A stretch of DNA of 64,000 bases, from contig NZ_JAHBAY010000002.1 of NCBI RefSeq assembly GCF_018499875.1, positions 62,001-126,000 on the forward strand, given 5' to 3'. The DNA is from Kineosporia corallincola. GTDB lineage: Bacteria; Actinomycetota; Actinomycetes; Actinomycetales; Kineosporiaceae. The notes under the pieces were generated by a model. That model saw only the letters and a program-made list of their open reading frames with translations, was not told the origin of the DNA and did not search any database. A program made the position numbers and the translations under genes. Positions 17,439-25,000 of this stretch are shown piece after piece. Position 1 is the stretch's first letter. Every line of letters starts with the position of its first letter.

Positions 17439-18437
17439 TCACACGTGGATCGCGGTGGCGTCGCCGAGCACGTCGCGGGTCGGCGAGTTCTCCGGCATCA
17501 GGAGGTCGAGCGCCGAGCTGCCCGCGGACAGCCGCATCACCGAAACCCCTTGGTAGAGGCGGTGGCCGGTGACCTCGACACGATCCAGCCGGTGCGGGAA
17601 CAGGAACGTGCGGGCGTGTGAGAGGTCCTGCTCGTGCCCGCGCACCAGCCAGTCGCGGCGGCGCACGAGCGACAGCTCACCCGGGCGGGCCAGCACGACG
17701 CCCGCGTTGAGGAACGCCGGGCGCAGCCGGTGGGCCAGGGCGGCCAGGGAGCCGGGACGCGGGGAGACCTGGGTGGACGGGTGCCCGCCCAGCACTCTGG
17801 AGTCCGGGTCGGTGCGCAGGGTCTCCTGGGTGTCGGCGCGCAGGCCGTGGTCGCGCTGGGCGCTCAGGAGGTGGGTGGCCGAGGGGGCGATCCGGCTGTC
17901 GGCGCCGTCGGTGCCGTCGTGGGCCCAGGGGGTGTCGGTGGCGGCCGTCACCGCCCGGCGCAGCAGGGCGACCAGCCGGGTGATCGAGGTCCTGGCCGAG
18001 CCGTTGTAGGGGATGGTCAGCGGGACCCGGTCGGTCAGGTGCACGGTCAGGCGGCCGTCGAGCAGCAGCACGCTGTCGTCGAGCGCGAAGATCTGCTCGT
18101 GCGGGCAGGTGAAGGTGCTGAAACCCTCACCCTCGCGGGTCAGCACGGTGAGGTCGCCGGCCGTGACCACGATCAGGGCGTCGTACAGGTGCATGGCCGG
18201 GGTGGCGTCGCGGCGGGCGATGTCGCGCGGGACCTTGAGCACCAGCAGGGTCTGCGAAAAGTCCAGCGGGTGAGCGCGGTACAGGCGCGGCAGACCCTCC
18301 GGGGAGGTGACCTCGTCGATCCACGGGCCGAAGGCGTCGTACTCGGTGGTGTCCACCACCCCGCGCTCGGCGAACAGCGGGGAGACCACCGCCCGGTTGC
18401 GCACCGCGTCGGGCCGGAGCGGCTTTTCGTCGTCCAC
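17439..18437 (-). CDS. Conserved protein of unknown function
   Basis: 332 residues with a GTG start. It is soluble, without signal peptide, membrane segment or recognised catalytic motif. Visible features are a beta-rich N-terminal half (FSQTLLVLKVPRDIARR, VVTAGDLTVLTREG), a central Asp/Thr-rich linker and a beta-rich C-terminal half (RTFLFPHRLDRVEVTGHRLYQG). Third-position GC bias supports it as a real gene. The perfect copy of the dispersed palindrome lies 74 bases upstream of its start. No function can be given. Confidence 0.65.
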   Translation of the reverse strand: MDDEKPLRPDAVRNRAVVSPLFAERGVVDTTEYDAFGPWIDEVTSPEGLPRLYRAHPLDFSQTLLVLKVPRDIARRDATPAMHLYDALIVVTAGDLTVLTREGEGFSTFTCPHEQIFALDDSVLLLDGRLTVHLTDRVPLTIPYNGSARTSITRLVALLRRAVTAATDTPWAHDGTDGADSRIAPSATHLLSAQRDHGLRADTQETLRTDPDSRVLGGHPSTQVSPRPGSLAALAHRLRPAFLNAGVVLARPGELSLVRRRDWLVRGHEQDLSHARTFLFPHRLDRVEVTGHRLYQGVSVMRLSAGSSALDLLMPENSPTRDVLGDATAIHV

Positions 18438-18510
18438 CGGTTCACCCTAGCGGGAGGCGGGGTGGTGGCCTCCACCGCTGTCCATGAGGCGGGCGCGGGA
18501 GGTCGTTCTC

Positions 18511-18553
18511 GATTTTTCACACCGGCCAGGCGCCCAGGGTGGTGTGAAAAATC
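18511..18553. repeat. Dispersed 43-bp palindromic repeat, copy 2 (perfect arms)
   Basis: Perfect 13-base arms GATTTTTCACACC / GGTGTGAAAAATC flank a 17-base core containing GGCGCC. The reverse complement matches the element at 7336-7379. It sits between a divergent pair, an unknown gene on the minus strand and a VOC protein on the plus strand, so it could affect either promoter. The AT-rich ends stand out from the surrounding GC-rich DNA. Confidence 0.8.
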
Positions 18554-18674
18554 AGGAGGTGTCCCCCGTACTGGCCGCCCTGACCACCGGCGACCTCGGG
18601 ACCACCGATGACTTCCGGCGTCCCGCCCGGTCTATCAGGACGTAGCCCGTCCTAGCGATCACCCGGAGACCACC

Positions 18675-19100
18675 ATGACCAGCACCACCCACGCCGGCCG
18701 CATGCTGTTCGTCAACATGCCCGTGGCAGACCTGGGGCGCAGCACGGCGTTCTTCGCCGGGCTCGGGTTCACCTTCGACCCGAACTTCACCGACGACACC
18801 GCCGCCTGCATGCTGGTGGGCGAGCAGGCCTACGTCATGCTGCTGACCCGGGAGAAGTTCGCGCACTTCTCCAAGCTGCCGATGGCCGACCCGGCCACCC
18901 ACGCCCTGGCCCTGTACTGCTTCAGCGTCGCCTCCCGTGAGGAGGTCGACTCGGTCACCCGGGCGGCGATCGCGGCGGGCGCGGTCGAGGCGGACGGGCT
19001 GGAGGACCACGGGTTCATGTGCTCGCGCAGCTTCTTCGACCTGGACGGGCACGGCTGGCAGGTGATGTGGATGGACCCGGCCGTGGCTAACGGCGCGTGA
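18675..19100 (+). CDS. VOC family (glyoxalase/bleomycin-resistance fold) protein
   Basis: 141 residues with the two beta-alpha-beta-beta-beta modules of the vicinal oxygen chelate fold: LFVNMPVADLGRSTAFFAGLGF at the start, and MCSRSFFDLDGHGWQVMWMDP at the end, where DGHGW supplies a likely metal histidine. Substrate unknown; relatives act as dioxygenases, isomerases or drug-binding proteins. GGAGA precedes the ATG. Confidence 0.88.
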   Translation: MTSTTHAGRMLFVNMPVADLGRSTAFFAGLGFTFDPNFTDDTAACMLVGEQAYVMLLTREKFAHFSKLPMADPATHALALYCFSVASREEVDSVTRAAIAAGAVEADGLEDHGFMCSRSFFDLDGHGWQVMWMDPAVANGA

Positions 19101-19324
19101 ACCCGGCCGGCGTGAACCGGCCCTGTTCCAGCCGCTTCTCGATGTCCTCCGTCAGCAGCGTGATGAGCCTGCCCCGGGTGGTTCTCGAACCGGTGTCGAT
19201 CGGTGTGCTGGGCGTGGCGGTGGCCCACAGCGTCGCCTGGGGTTTCGCCGTCGCCGCCGTGCCGGTGCTCGCGGCCGGGCTGTGGCTGCTGCGTGGCGGG
19301 CGGATGCGGACCCTGGGCGGCTGA
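19097..19324 (+). CDS. Small hydrophobic protein, possible transporter remnant
   Basis: 75 residues from a GTG that overlaps the preceding stop (GTGA). About 35 hydrophobic residues near the C-terminus form one or two membrane helices, ending LLRGGRMRTLGG. Nearly every codon ends in G or C, so the frame looks translated. The composition resembles the last helix of an MFS permease, so this may be a leftover of one, or a genuine small membrane protein coupled to the VOC gene. Confidence 0.45.
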   Translation: MNPAGVNRPCSSRFSMSSVSSVMSLPRVVLEPVSIGVLGVAVAHSVAWGFAVAAVPVLAAGLWLLRGGRMRTLGG

Positions 19325-19362
19325 ACCGGTGCCGGAGTGCCCTGGCGCGCGGGAGGCTGCCC

Positions 19363-20151
19363 ATGGTGCACCATCTGCGCATGATCGAAAAGGTGGTTTT
19401 CCCGAGTTCCCTCGGGCCCCGGCTCGCGGGCGTTCTGGAGGTTCCGGACGGCCCGGTGCGGGGCTGGGGCGTCTTCGCGCACGGCTTCACCCTGGGCAAG
19501 GACTCGCCCGCCGCCGCGCGGGTGTGCCGGCGGCTGGCCCGTGAGGGCATCGGCATGCTGCGCTACGACAACCTGGGCCTCGGTGACTCCGAGGGGGACT
19601 GGGGCGACGGCTCCTTCACCGTCAAGATCGACGACACCGTGCAGGCGGCCGAGTTCATGAAGCAGCGCGGCACGCCGGTCGAGCTGTTGGTCGGGCACTC
19701 CTGGGGCGGGGCCACGGTGATCGCCGCCGCCCACGAGGCGGCCGGGGTGCGGGCGGTGGCGACCATCGGCGCCCCGGTCGACCCCAGCCGGGTGGAGCGT
19801 CACTACGACGCCGTGGTCGAGCGGGTGCTCACCGAGGGCTCGGCCGAATGGCTGATCGGGGGCAAGGCCCTCACCCTCAAGCGCTCCTTCGTGGAGGATG
19901 TGCGCGAGGCCGACCTGCGCGACCGCATCCACGACCTGCGTCTGCCCCTGCTGGTGATGCACTCACCCACCGACAACACCGTCGGCATCGAGAACGCCAG
20001 CGAGATCTTCCGGCTGGCCCGGCATCCCCGCAGCTTCGTGTCGCTGGAGGGCTCCAACCACTTCCTCACCGGCGCCGGCCAGGCCGACCGGGCCGCGCGC
20101 ATCATCAGCGCCTGGGCCGACCCCTACCTGAGCGCGGGCGCCGGTCTCTGA
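19363..20151 (+). CDS. Alpha/beta hydrolase (OsmC-associated type)
   Basis: 262 residues. Oxyanion segment FAHGFTLGKDSPAA, nucleophile elbow GHSWGG (S113), acidic residue in MHSPTDNTVG and catalytic histidine in EGSNHFLTG. This subgroup is often fused or linked to OsmC-type proteins. GGGAGG lies six bases before the ATG chosen; a second ATG 18 bases on is less well placed. Substrate unknown. Confidence 0.85.
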   Translation: MVHHLRMIEKVVFPSSLGPRLAGVLEVPDGPVRGWGVFAHGFTLGKDSPAAARVCRRLAREGIGMLRYDNLGLGDSEGDWGDGSFTVKIDDTVQAAEFMKQRGTPVELLVGHSWGGATVIAAAHEAAGVRAVATIGAPVDPSRVERHYDAVVERVLTEGSAEWLIGGKALTLKRSFVEDVREADLRDRIHDLRLPLLVMHSPTDNTVGIENASEIFRLARHPRSFVSLEGSNHFLTGAGQADRAARIISAWADPYLSAGAGL

Positions 20152-20472
20152 TCTCCGGCCCGGAACGACCCGGAACGACCGGCAGGCGGGCGCGACGACG
20201 GGCCACGCCACCCGCTCCGGTTCTGCTCGACTCCCGGCCCGAGGCCATGGCGGTCGTTCCCGGCCACCCACGCCGTGACCGGGGAACTGGCCCGCAACGG
20301 GTCGTCGGTGACCTTCGTGCGCTGACGGATCCGCAGCTGCGTCCCCCATGGCGAGTCTCGAACCGGGGACGATGCCCGGACGGCGGGTGCGGGTCGAGCG
20401 GGTACACGGCCACGCCCGAGGGGTCCCGACAGAACCTCCCAGCGACTGCCGGGCCCGGCTACCGTCGGTGCC
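20152..20472. other. Non-coding stretch without recognisable gene
   Basis: About 320 bases between the hydrolase and the MmyB-type regulator. No frame shows family resemblance. Near the start there is a short tandem CCCGGAACGA duplication. The promoter of the downstream regulator must lie in the right-hand part, but no clear -35/-10 pair is visible. Confidence 0.4.
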
Positions 20473-21348
20473 GTGGACCATCGATCCGAGGTGCGGGAGT
20501 TCCTGACCAGCCGCCGGGCGCGCATCTCGCCCCAGCAGATCGGGCTGCGCACCTACGGCGAGCGCCGTCGCGTGCCCGGGCTGCGCCGGGAGGAGGTGGC
20601 CCGGCTGGCCGGCCTGAGCATCGACTACTACACCCGGCTCGAACGGGGAAACCTCAAGGGCGTGTCCGAGACCGTGCTGGAGGCGATCTCCCAGGCCCTG
20701 CGCCTGGACCGCGGCGAGCACGACCACCTGTTCGACCTGGCCCGCACCGCCAACCCCTCCGGCGCGCGCCCCACCCGGGCAGCGGTGGAGACGCCGGTGC
20801 GGCCCGAGCTCCAGTTCATGCTCGACGCGATCACCGCCGCGCCCGCGTTCATCGCGAACAACCGGATGGACCTGGTGGCCGCCAACGCCCTGGCCGCCGC
20901 CATGTACTCGGTCATGTTCCACGGCCCCGGGCGGCCGGTGAACTTCTCCCGGCACATCTTCCTCGACCCGGCCGCCCCGCGGTTCTACCCCGACTGGGAA
21001 CGCGCCGCCTGGACCAACGTCGCCATCCTGCGCCGCGAAGCGGGACGTCACCCGCGGGACAAGCGGCTCGCCGACCTGGTCGGCGAACTCAGCGTGCGCA
21101 GCGAGGCTTTTCGGGAACTATGGGCCACGCACGACGTGCGGCGCCACTACGCCGGGATGAAGAGCTTCCGGCACCCCGAGGTGGGGCTGCTCGAACTGAA
21201 CTTCCAGTCGCTCGAACTCGACGGCGACCCGGGACTGACCATGACCGTCTACACCGCCACACCAGGAACACCGACCGCCGAATCGCTGCGGCTGCTCGCC
21301 TCCTGGGCGGCCACCGAGGAACCGGCCCGCCTGACGAACAGCCACTGA
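20473..21348 (+). CDS. XRE-type helix-turn-helix regulator with MmyB-like ligand domain
   Basis: 291 residues from GTG. The N-terminal HTH (GLRREEVARLAGLSIDYYTR, LERGN) matches the XRE/MmyB group. The C-terminal ~190 residues are the MmyB-like ligand domain (LVAANALAAAMYS, NFSRHIFLDPAAPRFYPDW), thought to bind fatty acids or similar ligands. In actinomycetes such regulators are usually divergent from an oxidoreductase; here the next gene is XdhC on the same strand, 40 bases away. Confidence 0.9.
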   Translation: MDHRSEVREFLTSRRARISPQQIGLRTYGERRRVPGLRREEVARLAGLSIDYYTRLERGNLKGVSETVLEAISQALRLDRGEHDHLFDLARTANPSGARPTRAAVETPVRPELQFMLDAITAAPAFIANNRMDLVAANALAAAMYSVMFHGPGRPVNFSRHIFLDPAAPRFYPDWERAAWTNVAILRREAGRHPRDKRLADLVGELSVRSEAFRELWATHDVRRHYAGMKSFRHPEVGLLELNFQSLELDGDPGLTMTVYTATPGTPTAESLRLLASWAATEEPARLTNSH

Positions 21349-21388
21349 GCAGCTACTGAGGGCCGGGCCGCCGGAAGGATCGCACCGC

Positions 21389-22381
21389 GTGCTGACCGAT
21401 GTCTGGCCCTTCGTCGAGGAACAGCGCCACCACGGCCGCGACGTCGTGCTCGCCCGCCTGGTCGGGCGGGACGGCCCCGGGTCCCGTCCGCTGGGCGCGA
21501 CGATGGCGGTGACCCGGAACGGGTCCTGGCGCGGCTCGCTGTCGGGCGGATGCGTCGAGGGCATCGTCCTGCGCGCCGCCACCGACGTGCTCGAAGGACG
21601 CGAACCCCACCTGATGACGGTCGTGGTCGGCGACGACCTGATGCCCTGGGAGGAGGCGCCCGCCTGCGGCGGGGAACTCCAGGTGCTGCTCACACCGGCT
21701 CCCGGGGGGCGGGCGTACGACGCCATCACCCAGGCCCTGCACGCGAACGAACCGCTCGCCGTGCGGGTCGGGCTCACCGCGCCCTTCGGCTGGGACACCG
21801 CACCCGAGGCGTCCCGGCTGACGGCGCCCGGCGGGTTCGTCGAGCAACTGCCCACCCGCCCCCGGCTGCTGCTGGTGGGCGCCACCGACCTGGCCGCGGA
21901 GCTGGCCGCGCTCGCCGGGCCGCTACGGTTCGAGGTGGTCGTCATCGACCCGCGGCAGGCCTTCGTCGACAGCGGCGCCCTGCCCGCCGGCACCCGGACC
22001 GTGCTCGGCTGGCCGGACCGCTGGCTCGCGGAGAACCCGCCCCGCCCGGACGACGCCGTGGTCGTGCTCACCCACGACCCGCGCATCGACGACCGCGGCA
22101 TCCGGGCCGCGCTCGCGGGTGGTGCCGGGTACGTCGCCGCGCTGGGCAGCCGGGCCACCCACGCCCAGCGGATGCGCCGGCTGGGGCACCTGCCCGGGAT
22201 CGGGAGGCTCTGCGGTCCGGCCGGTCTCGACCTCGGCGGCCAGTCCCCGGCGGAGACCGCCCTGTCCATCCTGGCCGAGGTCGTGGCGGCGCGGCACGGC
22301 CGCGCCGGTGGGCCGCTGCGCACCGGTGACCTGCCGATCCGCCCGCCCCGCGGTCCGGTCCGGGTGCCGTCGCAGAACTGA
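21389..22381 (+). CDS. xdhC: XdhC/CoxI family protein
   Basis: 330 residues. The N-terminal XdhC/CoxI domain has the SGGCVEG motif. The C-terminal Rossmann domain contains VVVLTHDPRIDD, YVAALGSRATHAQR and GLDLGGQSPAETALSILAE. In known cases XdhC binds and sulfurates molybdenum cofactor for insertion into xanthine dehydrogenase. No molybdoenzyme subunit lies in the window, so this is an orphan copy. GGAAGGA precedes the GTG start. Confidence 0.88.
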   Translation: MLTDVWPFVEEQRHHGRDVVLARLVGRDGPGSRPLGATMAVTRNGSWRGSLSGGCVEGIVLRAATDVLEGREPHLMTVVVGDDLMPWEEAPACGGELQVLLTPAPGGRAYDAITQALHANEPLAVRVGLTAPFGWDTAPEASRLTAPGGFVEQLPTRPRLLLVGATDLAAELAALAGPLRFEVVVIDPRQAFVDSGALPAGTRTVLGWPDRWLAENPPRPDDAVVVLTHDPRIDDRGIRAALAGGAGYVAALGSRATHAQRMRRLGHLPGIGRLCGPAGLDLGGQSPAETALSILAEVVAARHGRAGGPLRTGDLPIRPPRGPVRVPSQN

Positions 22382-22441
22382 GGACGCCGGTCGCACCCAC
22401 GGCGCGACGAGCACCCCTCGTGGCCCGGGCCCGGAGGCATC

Positions 22442-22489
22442 TTGACGGTGGGGTCAACCTGCGCCATGGTTCTTGACCATGGAGTCAAG
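22442..22489. promoter_or_regulatory. Two TTGAC-N6-GTCAA palindromes, paired operator
   Basis: TTGAC...GTCAA occurs at 22442-22457 and again at 22473-22488, start points 31 bases apart, about three helical turns. The second copy overlaps the ATG of the small upstream ORF, so bound protein would block initiation directly. A further perfect dyad, CCATGGT/ACCATGG, lies between them (22464-22482). The TetR protein encoded at the end of this operon is one candidate ligand; the sites also resemble MerR-family dyads. Confidence 0.6.
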
Positions 22490-22622
22490 TTCTACCCAAG
22501 GTGCCGTGGCGCCCGAGGCGACCACAGCGGCGTCCACCGTTGTGCCCGTGTTCGCCGGCCTCACTCTGCTCGAGCCCGCCGACGAGACCGCCGTGTGCGG
22601 GCCCGACGGGACGTGCCACTGA
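22479..22622 (+). CDS. 47-residue protein upstream of the DsbA gene, C-terminal Cys pair
   Basis: Short frame beginning MESSSTQGAVAPEA and ending AVCGPDGTCH. The two cysteines are six residues apart, one from the end. Its stop overlaps the ATG of the DsbA-family gene (TGATG), implying coupling. Most codons end in G or C, except near the start where the operator overlaps. It may be a small redox or metal-binding peptide working with the thiol oxidoreductase. No homologue is recalled with certainty. Confidence 0.5.
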   Translation: MESSSTQGAVAPEATTAASTVVPVFAGLTLLEPADETAVCGPDGTCH

Positions 22623-23299
22623 TGGCGGGCGCGTTCGGCGCGGCCGCCGAGCCGATCACCATCGACGTCTGGAGCGACGTCGTCTGCCCGTTCTGCTACT
22701 TGGGCGACGCCCACCTCCAGCAGGCCATCGACGCGTTCCCGCACGCGTCGTCCGTGGTGGTCCGCTACCACAGCTTCCAGCTGCACCCCGGTGCCGGGAA
22801 GGCGATGCCCGCCGACGAGTACCTGGTGCAGGGCAAGGGCCTGTCGGCCGACCAGGTGCACGCCTCGCACGAGCACCTCGCCGCCCAGGGCGCCCGGGTC
22901 GGCCTGGACTACCGGTTCCCCGAGTCGCTCATCGCCAACACCAGGGACGCCCACCGGCTGATCCACTTCGCCAAGGCCGCCGGGCGTGAGCACGAGATGG
23001 TGATGCGCCTGTTCCGGGCCGAGTTCACCGAGGGCCTCGACGTGTCCGACCACGCCGTGCTCGCCGACCTGGCCGAGGAACTCGGGTTCTCGCGCGACGA
23101 GGTGACCCGGGCGCTGAACAGCGACGCGTTCCAGGCCGACTTCGAGGCCGACGTGGCCGCCGCCCAGCAGATGGGCATCAACGGCGTGCCGTTCTTCGTG
23201 TTCGACAGCAAGCGGGCGATCTCCGGGGCCCAGCCGGTGGAGATGTTCCGCAGGGCACTGGACCTGTCCTGGCAGGACCGGGTCGACAAGACGGCGTGA
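22622..23299 (+). CDS. DsbA family (FrnE-like) thiol oxidoreductase
   Basis: 225 residues, thioredoxin fold with an inserted helical domain. The active site is CPFC (C22, C25) in DVVCPFCYLG; the cis-proline loop is GINGVPFFVFD. There is no signal peptide, so it acts in the cytoplasm, as FrnE-like proteins do, on disulfides or as an isomerase. It is linked by overlaps to a small Cys-containing ORF upstream and a TetR gene downstream, a three-gene operon. Confidence 0.9.
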   Translation: MAGAFGAAAEPITIDVWSDVVCPFCYLGDAHLQQAIDAFPHASSVVVRYHSFQLHPGAGKAMPADEYLVQGKGLSADQVHASHEHLAAQGARVGLDYRFPESLIANTRDAHRLIHFAKAAGREHEMVMRLFRAEFTEGLDVSDHAVLADLAEELGFSRDEVTRALNSDAFQADFEADVAAAQQMGINGVPFFVFDSKRAISGAQPVEMFRRALDLSWQDRVDKTA

Positions 23300-23904
23300 G
23301 CGGCACCACGCCGACCCCGGGCGCACCCCGGCGGGCCGACGCCCGGCGCAACGCCGAGGGCATCCGCCGGGCCGCGCTCGACGTGTTCCGCTCGGGCGGC
23401 CTCACCACCCCGCTGGACGAGGTCGCCCGGGCCGCCGGGGTCAGCAAGGGCACCATCTACCACCGGTTCGGCAGCCGCCGCGGGCTGATCGACGCGGTGG
23501 TGGACGAACTGGTGGCCGAGCGGATCACCGGCATCGTGCGGGCCGTGGACCAGCTGGACGACCCGCTGGAGCGCTTTGAGCAGTACCTGCTGGCCGTCTG
23601 GCTGCTCCAGTTCGACGAGCCCGCCGCGAACGACGTGCTGATGCGCACCCTGCCGGAGTCGGAACCGCTCACCGGCCTGTGCGAGCGGGCCCAGCGTTTC
23701 GGTTCAGAGCTTCTGGACGACGCACAGCGCTCCGGCGTCGTCCGGGGCGACCTCACCCCGGACGACCTCAACCACCTGATCCTCGAGCGCGGCGTGGTGG
23801 TGCGGGCCTGCGGTCGGCAGACCCGCGAGGAGTACCGGCGCAGGCTGGGTTTCGTGCTGGACGGGCTGCGGGTGCCGGGCCACCGGGCGTCCGTCGGCGA
23901 TTAG
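23296..23904 (+). CDS. TetR/AcrR family transcriptional regulator
   Basis: 202 residues. HTH region: AALDVFRSGGLTTPLDEVAR and AAGVSKGTIYHRFGSRRGLI. Its GTG overlaps the DsbA stop (GTGA). As the last gene of the operon it may autoregulate by binding the paired palindromes in front of the first gene. Ligand unknown. Confidence 0.9.
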   Translation: MSGTTPTPGAPRRADARRNAEGIRRAALDVFRSGGLTTPLDEVARAAGVSKGTIYHRFGSRRGLIDAVVDELVAERITGIVRAVDQLDDPLERFEQYLLAVWLLQFDEPAANDVLMRTLPESEPLTGLCERAQRFGSELLDDAQRSGVVRGDLTPDDLNHLILERGVVVRACGRQTREEYRRRLGFVLDGLRVPGHRASVGD

Positions 23905-23914
23905 GCTCAACAGG

Positions 23915-24802
23915 ATGAGCCCGCCGCCGCTGACCCCCGAACGCCTGCGCGAGCTGCTGGGCCCCGTGCCTGGGGCACCCGCCGATCCCGGCCCGCGCCT
24001 GCACAGCGAGACCGAATGTGACGGCTACGTGCGCAGACACGTCTCCTACGACGTCCCCTCGGGCCGCGCCTCCGCGTTCGTCTGTGTGCCCACCGGCCTC
24101 ACCGCGCCCGCACCCCTGGTGTTCTGCCATCACCAGCACGCCGGGCAGTACGACCTGGGCAAGAGCGAGGTCTGCGGCCTGCGCGGCCACCCCGACCAGG
24201 CCTATGCCGCCGAACTGGCGCAACGCGGATTCGTCACGATCGCCCCCGACGCCATCGGCTTCGAGGACCGAAACCCTGCCCAGGGGCGCAACCTCGGCTG
24301 GTTCGAGCTCTCCTCACGCCTGGTGCTGGGCCGCACCCTGCTGGCCGACTGCCTCCAGGAGATCTCCCTGGCCCTCGACCACGCCGTCACCCTGCCCGAG
24401 GTGGACGCCACCCGGATCGGGTTCATCGGCCACTCCTACGGCGGCCGCATGGCCATGTGGGCGCCCGCCTGGGACGAGCGCATCACGCTGAGCGTGTCCA
24501 ACTGCGGCTGCATCCCCTACCGCGATTCCTTCACCCTCGACACCGGTTTCCAGGCCGAGATGGTCGTGCCCGGTTTCGCGGACGGGTACGACGTGGAGGA
24601 CGTGCTGGCCCTCGCACCCGGGTGCCGGTTCCTGCTGATCGCCACCGACGAGGACCGCTGGAGCCGCGGCGCCTGGGACATCGAGGCGAACCTGCGACGG
24701 CGCGAGGCCGGCCACGTCACGGTGCGGCACCTGAGCGGAGGGCACGTGTTTCCGCCACAGCAGCGGCAATTGGCCTACGAATGGCTCGAAGACCTGCGCT
24801 GA
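23915..24802 (+). CDS. Alpha/beta hydrolase, dienelactone hydrolase-like
   Basis: 295 residues. LVFCHHQHAGQYD forms the oxyanion region, GFIGHSYGGRMA the nucleophile elbow (S174), and the late GGHVFPP supplies a likely histidine. The group includes acetyl-xylan esterase and dienelactone hydrolase relatives. It follows the TetR gene by ten bases and is probably co-transcribed. Its stop codon lies inside the first unit of a 14-bp tandem repeat. Confidence 0.82.
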   Translation: MSPPPLTPERLRELLGPVPGAPADPGPRLHSETECDGYVRRHVSYDVPSGRASAFVCVPTGLTAPAPLVFCHHQHAGQYDLGKSEVCGLRGHPDQAYAAELAQRGFVTIAPDAIGFEDRNPAQGRNLGWFELSSRLVLGRTLLADCLQEISLALDHAVTLPEVDATRIGFIGHSYGGRMAMWAPAWDERITLSVSNCGCIPYRDSFTLDTGFQAEMVVPGFADGYDVEDVLALAPGCRFLLIATDEDRWSRGAWDIEANLRRREAGHVTVRHLSGGHVFPPQQRQLAYEWLEDLR

Positions 24803-24877
24803 CCGGTCTGCGCTGACCGGCCTGCGCCGACCGGCCTGCGCAGACCGGCCTGCGCTGACCGGCCTGCGCCGACCGGG
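24794..24877. repeat. Six tandem copies of a 14-bp unit across a stop codon
   Basis: The unit is CTGCGCNGACCGG plus a variable last base (C in four copies, T in the first, G in the sixth). The N position runs T,T,C,A,T,C. The first unit contains the end and stop codon of the hydrolase gene, so the array has grown from coding sequence. There are no spacers, so it is a simple tandem repeat, probably length-variable between strains. Confidence 0.85.
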
Positions 24878-24906
24878 TGGCCGGTGCGCGTCTTCCCCGG
24901 CCACCC
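24875..24906 (+). terminator. Hairpin after the hydrolase gene and tandem repeat
   Basis: Perfect ten-base arms GGGTGGCCGG / CCGGCCACCC with a twelve-base loop. It lies in a convergent gap and likely ends transcription from the plus strand. Confidence 0.55.
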
Positions 24907-24961
24907 GCACCGGTGAGGCTCGCGCCACCGGTGCGGCGAACGTCCACCAGCGGGAGCAGAT

Positions 24962-24991
24962 GGGAGCCGGCGGTGCGGGACGCCGGCTCCC
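24962..24991 (-). terminator. Hairpin terminator for the secreted HEXXH protein gene
   Basis: Ten-base arms GGGAGCCGGC / GCCGGCTCCC with a ten-base loop lie about ten bases beyond the stop of the minus-strand gene. It has no T tract but is strong and well placed. Confidence 0.7.
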
Positions 24992-25000
24992 ATTCCCTGG

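Noticed and set aside
19087-19962. 291-codon minus-strand frame opposite the VOC and hydrolase genes
   Set aside because: Antisense to two well-supported genes, with His/Arg/Gly-rich composition and no domain.
20152-20472. Short coding-like run ending ELARNGSSVTFVR
   Set aside because: About 20 codons without a start or clear family; too short to call a gene remnant.
24794-24877. CRISPR array
   Set aside because: Units are only 14 bases, directly adjacent with no spacers, and no cas genes are near.
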